Shown here in pieces: positions 40,032 to 48,523 of a DNA stretch of 64,000 nt (positions are counted from its first letter, which is position 1; every line of letters starts with the position of its first letter). The DNA lies in the NCBI GenBank assembly GCA_045601525.1, contig JAZRZR010000005.1:1-64000 (forward strand). Reading direction: 5' to 3'. The notes beneath the pieces were generated by a model, which worked only from the letters and a program-made list of their open reading frames with translations, made no database searches and was not told where the DNA came from. A program made the position numbers and the translations under genes. Origin of the DNA: SIG565 sp045601525 (GTDB lineage Bacteria > Bacillota > Clostridia > Oscillospirales > Acutalibacteraceae).

Positions 40032-41396
40032 ATGGTACATCAATATAAACTAAACGGTTATAATATTGTGCTTGATTCTTGCAGCGGTTCCATTCATGTT
40101 GTAGATGATGCCACTTATGATATTATAGCGCTTTACGGTAAAACCGATGCCGAAAAAATAGTTGAAGAAATAAAAGAAAAATATAACGAAAGCCGTGAGG
40201 ATATCCTCGCTTGTATCGAAGATATCGGCACCTTAAAAAAGGCGGGCAAGTTGTTTAGTGAGGACACTTTTCGTGATATGGCACCCACCTTTAAGCAAAG
40301 GTCGGGTAATGTTATAAAGGCTCTTTGCTTGCATATCGCCCATACCTGTAACCTAAACTGTGAGTATTGCTTTGCAAGTCAGGGAAAATATCACGGTGAG
40401 CGTGCTCTTATGAGTTTTGAAACGGGTAAGCGTGCCCTTGACTTTTTAGTTGAAAATTCAGGTAGCCGAGTTAATTTAGAGGTTGATTTTTTTGGCGGGG
40501 AGCCTTTAATGAATTGGGATGTAGTGAAAGAACTTGTTTTGTATGCACGTAGCATTGAAAAGCAAAAGAACAAGAATTTTCGCTTTACTCTTACCACCAA
40601 CGGTATGCTCATTGATGATGATGTTATCGATTTTTGCAATAAGGAAATGAGTAATGTTGTTTTGTCCCTTGATGGCCGAAAAGAAATTAACGACCTAAAA
40701 AGAGTTGACTATAACGGCGTTGGCAGTTATGACCGTATTGTGCCCAAATTCCAAAAACTCGTTAAGGCGCGCGGCGGTAAAAACTATTATATGCGAGGCA
40801 CCTTTACCCACGCTAACCCTGATTTCACAAAGGATGTTTTCCATATGGCTGATTTGGGCTTTAGCGAACTTAGTATGGAGCCTGTGGTTTGCGCTCCAAA
40901 CGATAAGGCGGCTCTCACCCCCGATGATATCGAGGTTGTAAAAGAGCATTATGAAATTTTGGCAAAGGATATGCTCCGCCGTCAAAAAGAGGGTAAGCCG
41001 ATAACATTTTATCACTATATGCTTGATTTAACCGAAGGCCCATGCATTTATAAGCGAATTTCGGGTTGTGGCTCGGGTACCGAGTATATGGCCGTAACCC
41101 CGTCGGGAGAACTTTATCCTTGCCACCAATTTGTAGGTGAGGAAAAATTCAAACTTGGCGATATATATAACGGTGTTACAAATAATTCGCTTCGTGAAGA
41201 ATTCCGTGCTTGTAATGTATATGCAAGACCTGATTGTAATGATTGTTGGGCAAAACTTTATTGCTCGGGCGGATGTGCCGCCAACGCATATCACGCAACA
41301 GGTAGCATAAAGGGGATTTACGAGGCGGGTTGTGAACTTTTCCGCAAACGCATAGAGTGCGCTATTATGATGAAAATAGCCGAAGGAGAAAATTGA
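40032..41396 (+). CDS. scfB: SCIFF radical SAM thioether maturase
   Basis: A 454-residue radical SAM/SPASM enzyme installing thioether bridges in SCIFF. Residues about 1-80 form the peptide-recognition region. C106, C110 and C113 in HTCNLNCEYCFA hold the radical SAM [4Fe-4S] cluster. The C-terminal SPASM part has CGSGTEYMAVTPSGELYPCH, then a Cys cluster in RPDCNDCWAKLYCSGGCAAN and a final GCELFRKRIEC. AAAGG precedes the ATG. It overlaps the start of the next gene by one base (TGATG), and sits 54 bases after the precursor. Confidence 0.95.
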   Translation: MVHQYKLNGYNIVLDSCSGSIHVVDDATYDIIALYGKTDAEKIVEEIKEKYNESREDILACIEDIGTLKKAGKLFSEDTFRDMAPTFKQRSGNVIKALCLHIAHTCNLNCEYCFASQGKYHGERALMSFETGKRALDFLVENSGSRVNLEVDFFGGEPLMNWDVVKELVLYARSIEKQKNKNFRFTLTTNGMLIDDDVIDFCNKEMSNVVLSLDGRKEINDLKRVDYNGVGSYDRIVPKFQKLVKARGGKNYYMRGTFTHANPDFTKDVFHMADLGFSELSMEPVVCAPNDKAALTPDDIEVVKEHYEILAKDMLRRQKEGKPITFYHYMLDLTEGPCIYKRISGCGSGTEYMAVTPSGELYPCHQFVGEEKFKLGDIYNGVTNNSLREEFRACNVYARPDCNDCWAKLYCSGGCAANAYHATGSIKGIYEAGCELFRKRIECAIMMKIAEGEN

Positions 41397-42712
41397 TGCA
41401 AACTCCCGTTTTTGATTTTGTAAAGAAATATGCTGAAAAAGATATGGTTCGCCTGCATATGCCGGGGCATAAGGGTAGGTCTTTTTTGGGATGCGAAAAA
41501 TATGATATAACCGAAATCAAAAATGCTGGTGTTTTGTACGAAAACGATGGGATAATCAGCCAAAGCGAAAAAAACACGGCAACACTTTTTGGTGTTCCCC
41601 GAACTTTTTATTCCACCGAAGGCTCAAGCCTTTGTATAAAGGCGATGCTTTCCTTATGCATAGATAAAAGCGGGCAAAAAAAGGTTATAGCGGCAAGAAA
41701 TGTTCATAAAGCATTTGTTCACGCCGCAGCGCTTTTAGATGCCGAGGTTATATGGCTTAAATCAAACGAGGGTAACTTTATTTCTTGTCAAATTGATTTA
41801 GCCGAACTTGAAAATTTACTTAAGGAAAATAAAAACAGTATAGTTTATCTGACAAGTCCCGATTATCTTGGAAATACAAATGACATAAAGGCAATTTCAC
41901 TTCTTTGTAAAAATTACGGCGCATTACTTTGTGTCGATAATGCCCACGGCGCATATTTAGGCTTTGTTGATAATGCCCACCCAATAAAACAGGGTGCGGA
42001 TATATGCTCGGATTCGGCTCACAAAACCTTGCCTGTGCTCACCGGTGGCGCATATTTGCATTTGGGTGAAGCCTTTGATGATTTGAAAGGCAAAAAGATA
42101 AAGGATACTATGTCGGTTTTCGGCTCAACGAGTCCGTCTTATTTAACCTTGGCTTCGCTTGATTTGTGCAATAAATATTTAAGTGAAAATTACAAAGAAA
42201 AACTATCTAAATTTATTGAGAGGGTAAATATCCTAAAGGCTCAACTTAAAAGCAACGGTTGGTTTGTTTTGGATAGCGAGCCCTTAAAGATAACTATTTT
42301 GGCCAATAACCAAGAAAACGGCTTTTTGCTTGCCGATAGACTTCGGGAAAAGGGTGTTGAGATAGAGTTTTGCGATAATGATTTTTTGGTGCTTATGCTA
42401 ACACCTGAAAACACAAAAAGAGATTTGAAAAGGCTTGTAGCGGCACTCGGCAAAACTAATGCGCCAAAAAGAGAAGTAGCCTTTACAAAACTTCCTTATC
42501 CAATCTCAAAAACATCTATAAGGCAGGCAGTTTTTTCCGATAGCGAGGTTTTGCCCGTAGAGGATGCGGTAGGTAGAATTTGTGCAAATGTAACTGTTTC
42601 GTGTCCGCCTGCAATACCCCTTTGTGTATCAGGCGAGGTTATCACCGATGAGGTGGTAAAGGCTTGCAAATATTATAAAATCGAATATATAAGCGTAATA
42701 AAAAAGCCATAA
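41396..42712 (+). CDS. Orn/Lys/Arg decarboxylase-like PLP enzyme
   Basis: A 438-residue fold-type I PLP protein in the Orn/Lys/Arg decarboxylase family. RLHMPGHKG near the N-terminus, LCVDNAHGAYLGF with the PLP-binding Asp and SDSAHKTLPVLTGGAYLHLG with the PLP lysine are diagnostic. It is shorter than the roughly 700-residue inducible enzymes and resembles SpeA/YaaO-type Gram-positive members. ATG 41396 follows GAAGGAG. Coupled to scfB, but a link between the two activities is not established. Confidence 0.9.
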   Translation: MQTPVFDFVKKYAEKDMVRLHMPGHKGRSFLGCEKYDITEIKNAGVLYENDGIISQSEKNTATLFGVPRTFYSTEGSSLCIKAMLSLCIDKSGQKKVIAARNVHKAFVHAAALLDAEVIWLKSNEGNFISCQIDLAELENLLKENKNSIVYLTSPDYLGNTNDIKAISLLCKNYGALLCVDNAHGAYLGFVDNAHPIKQGADICSDSAHKTLPVLTGGAYLHLGEAFDDLKGKKIKDTMSVFGSTSPSYLTLASLDLCNKYLSENYKEKLSKFIERVNILKAQLKSNGWFVLDSEPLKITILANNQENGFLLADRLREKGVEIEFCDNDFLVLMLTPENTKRDLKRLVAALGKTNAPKREVAFTKLPYPISKTSIRQAVFSDSEVLPVEDAVGRICANVTVSCPPAIPLCVSGEVITDEVVKACKYYKIEYISVIKKP

Positions 42713-42728
42713 TTTGTTATGGCTTTTT
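42701..42728 (+). terminator. Terminator after decarboxylase-like gene
   Basis: A 12-bp stem (AAAAAGCCATAA/TTATGGCTTTTT) with a TTTG loop. The stop codon is in the 5' arm. Confidence 0.85.
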
Positions 42729-42769
42729 GTTATTTGTTCCTTTTTGCTTTATTACCTTTTAATTGGTAC

Positions 42770-42798
42770 TTGAAATGTGAAAATTAAAATGTTATAGT
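42770..42798 (+). promoter_or_regulatory. Promoter of the GH43 operon
   Basis: TTGAAA at 42770-42775 and TATAGT at 42793-42798, spacer 17. No operator was identified. Confidence 0.68.
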
Positions 42799-42825
42799 GA
42801 AAGAAAAGTAGAAAGGTTGGGGAAT

Positions 42826-44253
42826 ATGAAAGAAAGAGAAATTCTTACATATTGTAATCCAACACCACTGCCTAATTATCCGATAGGTATCCATTGTTTA
42901 GATTTGGAAAAGTGGGGTTATGTAAAAACACAATTTCGTGAAACTGCCGACCCCTCTGTGCTTTATGAGGATGGTGTTTGGTATTTGTATTCCTCGGCGG
43001 GTTTGATGTATTATAGCGAGGATTTTGTTACCTGGCATCACCTTGAACTCGAACCAAAGGGACTTTATGCCCCCACCATTGTTAAGCATAGAGGAAAATT
43101 CTATTTGGCGTTTAGTTGGGGCGAACTTTATGTGGCGGATAACCCTAAAGGTCCCTTCGAAAATATCGGTAAGTTTATTGATACAAAGGGCGAGTTTTTT
43201 AGAGTGCCTGACCCTATGCTTTTTTCTGATGATGACGATAGGTTGTATCTTTATTATGGTATAGGTGAGTCCATCAAGTGTGTAGAACTTGATAGCCAAA
43301 ACCCACAACAAGCGATAACCGAAGAGCAAATAATGTTCCGTATGGATACCGAAAATCACCCTTGGGAGCGCATTGGTGATTGGGGTGAAGACGGTACATA
43401 TAGTTATATTGAAGGCCCCTGGATGATAAAAAAGGATGATACATATTATCTTACCTATGCAGGTCCGGGTACCGAGTGGTATACCTATGCAATGGGCGCA
43501 TATAAGGGTAAAAGCCCTTTAGGCCCTTGGGAATATATGGAAACAAGCCCCTTTATAAGCGGTAATACAGGGCTTGTAAGAGGCCCCGGTCATGGCTCGG
43601 TGGTAAAGGGACCAAACGATACCTATTGGGTGTTTTATACATGTTGTGTTTGTTATAATTCCTTCCTTGAAAGGCGTATTGGTTATGACCCCATCGGTTT
43701 TGATGAAAAGGGTAATATCATTCCGAGAAAGCCTACCGAAATTCCTCAATTAGCCCCCGGCATCAAAAAGGATGCCTATATCGATAATAATGCGGGGTAT
43801 TTTCCCCTCACACAGCGCAAAAAATGTGAGGCAAGTTCAAATTCTCCGGGCCGAGATGCTCTTTATGCTATCGATGATAATATGACTACTTTTTGGCAAC
43901 CCGACCCCGAGGATAAACTTCCAACCCTCACAGTAAAACTTTTAGCACTTCGCCCATTTGAAATTTTTTCAGCACGAGTTATATGGAGCGATATCGGCAT
44001 TGATGTTCAAAAGGGCCATATGCCAGGAGCCTTCGGTTATAAAATAGAGGCGAGGGTTAAGGATGGCGAGTGGATATGTGTTCTTGATAAAAGCGATAAT
44101 GCGGTTGATATGCTCATTGATTATAATCACATAAAACAGGTTAAGGCCGATGAGGTAAGGCTTGTGATTACTAAAAAGCCTAAAAATATCGAGCCGGGTG
44201 TTGTAAACTTTACCGTGTTTGGTAAAAGACTTAAAGGAAACGAGGATAAATAA
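42826..44253 (+). CDS. GH43-family glycosidase with C-terminal beta-sandwich
   Basis: A 475-residue five-bladed propeller hydrolase, probably a beta-xylosidase or alpha-arabinofuranosidase. DPSVLYEDGVWYLYSSAG carries the likely general-base Asp; YAPTIVKHRGKFYLAF and RVPDPMLFSDDDDRLYLYY and YSYIEGPWMIKKDDTYYLTY carry the other acidic residues in order. From about residue 340, SSNSPGRDALYAIDDNMTTF and onward form a discoidin-like carbohydrate-binding region. No signal peptide, so it acts on imported oligosaccharides. ATG 42826 fits the AAAGG before it better than TTG 42817. Confidence 0.9.
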   Translation: MKEREILTYCNPTPLPNYPIGIHCLDLEKWGYVKTQFRETADPSVLYEDGVWYLYSSAGLMYYSEDFVTWHHLELEPKGLYAPTIVKHRGKFYLAFSWGELYVADNPKGPFENIGKFIDTKGEFFRVPDPMLFSDDDDRLYLYYGIGESIKCVELDSQNPQQAITEEQIMFRMDTENHPWERIGDWGEDGTYSYIEGPWMIKKDDTYYLTYAGPGTEWYTYAMGAYKGKSPLGPWEYMETSPFISGNTGLVRGPGHGSVVKGPNDTYWVFYTCCVCYNSFLERRIGYDPIGFDEKGNIIPRKPTEIPQLAPGIKKDAYIDNNAGYFPLTQRKKCEASSNSPGRDALYAIDDNMTTFWQPDPEDKLPTLTVKLLALRPFEIFSARVIWSDIGIDVQKGHMPGAFGYKIEARVKDGEWICVLDKSDNAVDMLIDYNHIKQVKADEVRLVITKKPKNIEPGVVNFTVFGKRLKGNEDK

Positions 44254-44256
44254 AAA

Positions 44257-45114
44257 ATGAGATATTTGTTTTTGCGCTTTCCAAACGGAAAACCGAAGGC
44301 GGTAACTTTTAGTTACGATGATGGAGTAATGCAGGATATCCGCCTTGCCGAAATATTTGATAAATACGGATTAAAGGCAACCTTTAATCATATGTCGGAT
44401 GCATTTAAGGGTTCAAAGCTTTTGCCAAAAGAAACCATAGTTGAAAAGTTTATAAATAAGGGGCATGAGATTGCCGTTCACGGTGCTTTTCATAAGGCAA
44501 GCGGCGCAGTAAGCTACACTTCGGGTATTGCAGATGTGCTTGATTGTAGGCGTGAACTTGAAGGCAAATACGGTATGATTATTCGCGGTATGGCTTATCC
44601 CGATTCGGGACTTGCTCACCGTTCAACAATCACCGAATACGAGGGTGTAAGAGATTATCTTAAGAAACTTGGTATCGCTTATGCGAGAACCACGGTTAAT
44701 ACCTCCGGTGCAGAAAAATTTGATTTACCGACTGATTGGTATAAATGGAACCCAACCGCCCATCACAACGATAAGGATATTTTTGAAACCATTGAAAAAT
44801 TTGTGAGTTTCGATATGTCTTCGGCAACAGTTACAAGGCGTTGGCCGATGCTGCTTTATATTTGGGGACACAGCTATGAGTTTGATAATAACAATAATTG
44901 GGATAGAATAGAACAAATTTGCCAAGGCGTTTCGGGTAAGGAAGATGTGTGGTATGCCACAAATATTGAAATTTATGAGTATATTGAGGCATTCAACCGC
45001 TTATCTTTCAGTGCCGATGAAAAAATAGTATATAACCCCACCGTTAAAACCTTATGGATGGATGTTGACGGTAGGTTAATAAAAATTGAGCCCAACGAAA
45101 CAATTTATTTGTAA
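44257..45114 (+). CDS. Polysaccharide deacetylase-like (CE4) protein
   Basis: A 285-residue NodB-fold enzyme. AVTFSYDDGVMQD holds the catalytic and metal Asp pair; HEIAVHGAFHK supplies the two metal His residues; RGMAYPDSG is the third motif. Length and lack of a signal peptide indicate a cytosolic deacetylase acting on imported sugars. Its ATG is 3 bases after the GH43 stop, with GAGGA as ribosome site, so the two are translationally linked. Confidence 0.85.
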   Translation: MRYLFLRFPNGKPKAVTFSYDDGVMQDIRLAEIFDKYGLKATFNHMSDAFKGSKLLPKETIVEKFINKGHEIAVHGAFHKASGAVSYTSGIADVLDCRRELEGKYGMIIRGMAYPDSGLAHRSTITEYEGVRDYLKKLGIAYARTTVNTSGAEKFDLPTDWYKWNPTAHHNDKDIFETIEKFVSFDMSSATVTRRWPMLLYIWGHSYEFDNNNNWDRIEQICQGVSGKEDVWYATNIEIYEYIEAFNRLSFSADEKIVYNPTVKTLWMDVDGRLIKIEPNETIYL

Positions 45115-45129
45115 ACGAGGTAAGAATTT

Positions 45130-46245
45130 ATGAAAAACGGAAAAATTCAGGTAGGCTTTGTAGGTGTTGGTAATATAAGTGGTATTTATCTTAAAAATAT
45201 TACCAATATGTTCAAGGAAATCGAGATTATCGGTGTTTGCGACCTTGTAAGAGAAAAGGCCGAAAAGGCAGTTGAGGAATATAATATTCCGAAACTCTAT
45301 AATGATATGTATGAGCTTTTTGCCGATGAAGATGTTGACATAGTGCTTAACATCACCCGTCCTTATGAGCATTATGAGGTGACCAAGGCGGCTTTAATGG
45401 CAGGCAAACATGTGTATAGCGAAAAGCCCTTGTCACCCGATTTAGAGGAGGGCAAAGAACTTGTTAAATTAGCAAAGGAAAAGGGCTTGCTTTTAGGCGG
45501 TGCTCCCGATACCTTTATGGGCGCAGGTATTCAAACCTGCCGCAAGCTTATTGATGATGGTTATATCGGCCGTCCGATAGGCGCAAATATTAGATTTTCA
45601 ACCCACGGTCCTGAAGATTGGCATCCCGATTGTGAATTTGTTTATCAATATGGCGGCGGTCCTATGCTTGATATGGGTCCTTATTATGTTACATCAATTA
45701 TAAACCTATTGGGACCTGTTAAAAGGATAAATGGCGTAGCCACCAAGGCAAACGAGCAAAGACCTATGCTTTGCGGTCCTAAATACGGCAATATGATGAG
45801 CGTTGATGTTCCCACCTATGTAATGGGAACAATGGAGTTCCAAAACGGCGCAGTTGCCAATATTTTCACCACCTTTGATGTATATTCTGAAACAACATTT
45901 GAATATACTGTTTACGGTACCGAGGGTTCAATTTCGGTGCCCGACCCCAACACCTTTGGAGGCCCTGTAAAACTCTTGCGTAAGGGTATGGAAAAGGCTG
46001 AAGAAATTCCGTTGGTTTTCCGCTATCCGACAAATAGCCGTGCATTAGGCCTTGCTGATATGGCAAAGGCGCTCACAACAGGCAGAGATTTTAGAGCCAA
46101 TTGTGACCAACAGTTGCATGTATTAGAGGTTATGACAGGCTTTATTCGCAGTAGTGAAGAGGGCAAACCCCTTGATATTGAAGCACCTTTTGAGCGTAAG
46201 GCGGCTATGGATGCAAACGCATTAGAAGGCATTTTGGAAGCTTAA
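45130..46245 (+). CDS. Gfo/Idh/MocA oxidoreductase, twin copy 1
   Basis: A 371-residue NAD(P)-dependent sugar dehydrogenase: GVGNISGIYLKNITNMF and GVCDLVREKAEKAVEEY form the nucleotide site, SEKPLSPDLEEGKELV contains the EKP lysine and GGGPMLDMGPYYVTSI the second signature. It is highly similar to the following gene (for example KAEKAVxEYxIPKLYNDMYE shared) and arose by tandem duplication. GAGGTAAG precedes the ATG. It sits in a plant-glycan operon after the deacetylase. Confidence 0.92.
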   Translation: MKNGKIQVGFVGVGNISGIYLKNITNMFKEIEIIGVCDLVREKAEKAVEEYNIPKLYNDMYELFADEDVDIVLNITRPYEHYEVTKAALMAGKHVYSEKPLSPDLEEGKELVKLAKEKGLLLGGAPDTFMGAGIQTCRKLIDDGYIGRPIGANIRFSTHGPEDWHPDCEFVYQYGGGPMLDMGPYYVTSIINLLGPVKRINGVATKANEQRPMLCGPKYGNMMSVDVPTYVMGTMEFQNGAVANIFTTFDVYSETTFEYTVYGTEGSISVPDPNTFGGPVKLLRKGMEKAEEIPLVFRYPTNSRALGLADMAKALTTGRDFRANCDQQLHVLEVMTGFIRSSEEGKPLDIEAPFERKAAMDANALEGILEA

Positions 46246-46262
46246 GATTTGGAGGAATAACT

Positions 46263-47393
46263 ATGAAAAACGGAAAAATGCAAATCGCTTTTATCGGTGT
46301 AGGTGATATAAGCGGAATTTATCTTAAAAATATTACTGAGATGTTTCGTGAGATAGAAATTATCGGTGTTTGTGACCTTATAAGAGAAAAGGCTGAAAAG
46401 GCGGTTAAGGAATATAAAATTCCAAAACTTTATAATGATATGTATGAGGCATTTAATGATAGCGAGGTTGATATTATTCTTAATATCACCCGTCCTCTAG
46501 AGCATTATGAGGTAACAAAGGCGGCACTTTTGGCAGGTAAGCATGTGTATAGCGAAAAGCCGCTCTCTCCAAACTTTCAAGAGGCCAAGGAATTAGTTGC
46601 TCTGGCCGAGGAGAAGGGACTTCGCTTGGGCGGCGCTCCCGATACATATTTGGGCGCAGGTATCCAAACCTGCTTAAAACTAATTAAAGATGGCTTTATT
46701 GGTAAGCCCTTTGCGGCTTATGCTCGTATGATTAACCGTGGTGCTGAGCATTTCCGTGATGATTGCCGCTTCCTTTATGAGCCCGGCGGCGGACCTTTAT
46801 TTGATATGGGACCGTATTATATCACCACTCTTATGAATATATTTGGTCGTGTAGAGGCAATTAACGGTATGTCAACCAAGGCTATGGAGCAAAGAAGATG
46901 GCTTTGTGGAGAGCATTATGGCGAGCCCTTTGATGTTACTACCCCCACAACAATTATGAGCAACTTAAAATTTGAGGATGGCTCTATTGCAACCTTTATA
47001 ACATCTTTTGATGTTACGCACACCGAAAAATATTCATTTGAGGTTTATGGCACCGAAGGTACAATTTTAGTGCCCGACCCCAATACATTTGGCGGTCCCG
47101 TAAAGGTTATGCGCACCGACTTCACACCTGGTGTTGAAAAATGCTTTAAGGAAATCCCCGTTGTCTATAACTATCCCGAAAATAGCCGTGCATTAGGTCT
47201 TGCAGATATGGCTAAGTCTATCGTTTCGGGTAGAAAGCACCGCGCAAACTGTTATCAGCAGTTGCATCTTGTTGAGGTAATGAACGGTATTGTTGATTCT
47301 GCTGAGCAGGGCAAAACCGTAATCACCACAACTCCTTTTGAAAAATCAGCACCGATGGATACAACAGTTCTCACAGGTTATTTGGAGGACTAA
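46263..47393 (+). CDS. Gfo/Idh/MocA oxidoreductase, twin copy 2
   Basis: A 376-residue paralogue of the previous gene: GVGDISGIYLKNITEMF, GVCDLIREKAEKAVKEY, YSEKPLSPNFQEAKELV, and GGGPLFDMGPYYITTLM. Divergence is strongest between residues about 140-260, around the substrate site, so the twins may act on different epimers or oxidise and reduce in series. GGAGG lies before the ATG. The gap to its twin is 17 bases. Confidence 0.92.
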   Translation: MKNGKMQIAFIGVGDISGIYLKNITEMFREIEIIGVCDLIREKAEKAVKEYKIPKLYNDMYEAFNDSEVDIILNITRPLEHYEVTKAALLAGKHVYSEKPLSPNFQEAKELVALAEEKGLRLGGAPDTYLGAGIQTCLKLIKDGFIGKPFAAYARMINRGAEHFRDDCRFLYEPGGGPLFDMGPYYITTLMNIFGRVEAINGMSTKAMEQRRWLCGEHYGEPFDVTTPTTIMSNLKFEDGSIATFITSFDVTHTEKYSFEVYGTEGTILVPDPNTFGGPVKVMRTDFTPGVEKCFKEIPVVYNYPENSRALGLADMAKSIVSGRKHRANCYQQLHLVEVMNGIVDSAEQGKTVITTTPFEKSAPMDTTVLTGYLED

Positions 47394-47394
47394 A

Positions 47395-48321
47395 ATGTAT
47401 ATCGGCGGTATCGATATCGGCGGCACAAAGGTTATTTGTGCCGTTGCCGATGAAAATAAAAAGATTTTAAGCAAGGTCACCTTCGAAAGCCAAAAAGATA
47501 AGCCGGAGACATTTTTTCAAAAATGCATTGACAAATTAGCCGAGTGTTGCGATAATATAAACATTGAAATTAAGAACCTTTGTGGCATTGGCGTAACATT
47601 GCCGGGTATGGTGGATAACAATGGTATTCTTTTGTTTGCTCCATTTCTTGGGTGGCATAATGTTGACGCTAAGGCGATACTCCAAAGGCTTTCGGGTATT
47701 GATAACATCGAGTGTGATTGCGATGTTAATGCCTGCGCCTTGGCCGAGGCAAAGGCAGCCGATTGCGGCAGTCTTTTGTGGCTTACAGTAAGCACAGGTA
47801 TCGGCGGCGCCTTTATAGAAGATAATCAAATATTTAAGGGTTATAATTTTATTGCGGGAGAGATAGGGCACACCAAGGTTGAATATGATAAACCAAGGGT
47901 TTGCTCTTGCGGTCAGTATGGTTGTGCCGAAGCACATGCATCGGGTACAGCAGTAGGCAAGATGGTTAAAGAGGCCTGCGAGAACGATAGCAGTTTTAAT
48001 GCCGCATTTGAAAGTCATAACCTTTCAAAAGATGCCAAAGGCTGTGCCGCCCTTGCAAGAATGGGAAATGAAAAGGCATTGGAAATATTTGATACGGCAG
48101 GCGATTATCTCGGAAGAGCGGTTGCAAATGCCGTAAATATTATCAATCCAAGCGCCGTTTATATCGGCGGCGGTATGGGGGCTAATTCCTTTGATTTGTT
48201 AAGTGGTGCAATAAGGAAAAGGCTTTTAAGTGATGCGGTTGAGTTTTCAAAAAACATTCCCGTATATCCAAGTAAATTGGGTTATGAGGCGGCTTTAATA
48301 GGTGCCTTAAGCCTTATATAA
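47395..48321 (+). CDS. ROK-family sugar kinase
   Basis: A 308-residue glucokinase-like kinase that phosphorylates a free sugar. Phosphate loop GGIDIGGTKVICAV, phosphate-2 region TVSTGIGGAFIEDN, GEIGHTKVEYD and the zinc motif CSCGQYGCAEAHASG are canonical, unlike the ROK-like protein next to nagA. It begins 2 bases after the stop of the second oxidoreductase and ends the operon. It presumably traps the monosaccharide released by the GH43 enzyme. Confidence 0.93.
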   Translation: MYIGGIDIGGTKVICAVADENKKILSKVTFESQKDKPETFFQKCIDKLAECCDNINIEIKNLCGIGVTLPGMVDNNGILLFAPFLGWHNVDAKAILQRLSGIDNIECDCDVNACALAEAKAADCGSLLWLTVSTGIGGAFIEDNQIFKGYNFIAGEIGHTKVEYDKPRVCSCGQYGCAEAHASGTAVGKMVKEACENDSSFNAAFESHNLSKDAKGCAALARMGNEKALEIFDTAGDYLGRAVANAVNIINPSAVYIGGGMGANSFDLLSGAIRKRLLSDAVEFSKNIPVYPSKLGYEAALIGALSLI

Positions 48322-48340
48322 ATTTAATATTCTATGTGAT

Positions 48341-48467
48341 GTTTGCAGGTAGGGCAACTGAACTGTGAACGGATAGAACTTTGGAGAATTCCGAGCAAAA
48401 CGGATGCCGAAGGGGCAAGGCGTAAGCTAATCTCTCAGGCAAAAGGACAAAGTAAAGTGGTTACACT
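48341..48467 (+). promoter_or_regulatory. Glycine riboswitch (single aptamer)
   Basis: The conserved gcvT-type core is present: P1 ACTTT (48378-48382) with AAAGT (48449-48453), GAGA/TCTC pairing (about 48384-48387 and 48431-48434), GCCGAAGGGGCAAGG (48406-48420) and TCTCTCAGGCAAAAGGACA. A small hairpin AGTG-GTTA-CACT (48456-48467) follows and may be a ghost second aptamer; upstream 48341-48377 may be the alternative ghost. The gene downstream is an AGCS symporter, a known glycine-riboswitch target. Confidence 0.92.
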
Positions 48468-48476
48468 ATTATTTTA

Positions 48477-48510
48477 TTTGCCGAGGAATTTCTCGGCAAA
48501 TTTTGTTTTT
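48477..48510 (+). terminator. Riboswitch-controlled terminator
   Basis: TTTGCCGAG (48477-48485) pairs with CTCGGCAAA (48492-48500), followed by TTTTGTTTTT. The 5' arm can instead pair with CTCAGGCAAA (48434-48443) of the aptamer core with one bulged A, an evident antiterminator. Confidence 0.88.
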
Positions 48511-48523
48511 AGGGGAGAAAAAA

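Noticed and set aside
45130..47393. Duplicated oxidoreductase genes as an assembly error
   Set aside because: The twins differ along their length, especially in the substrate-binding half, and both are intact with their own ribosome sites.
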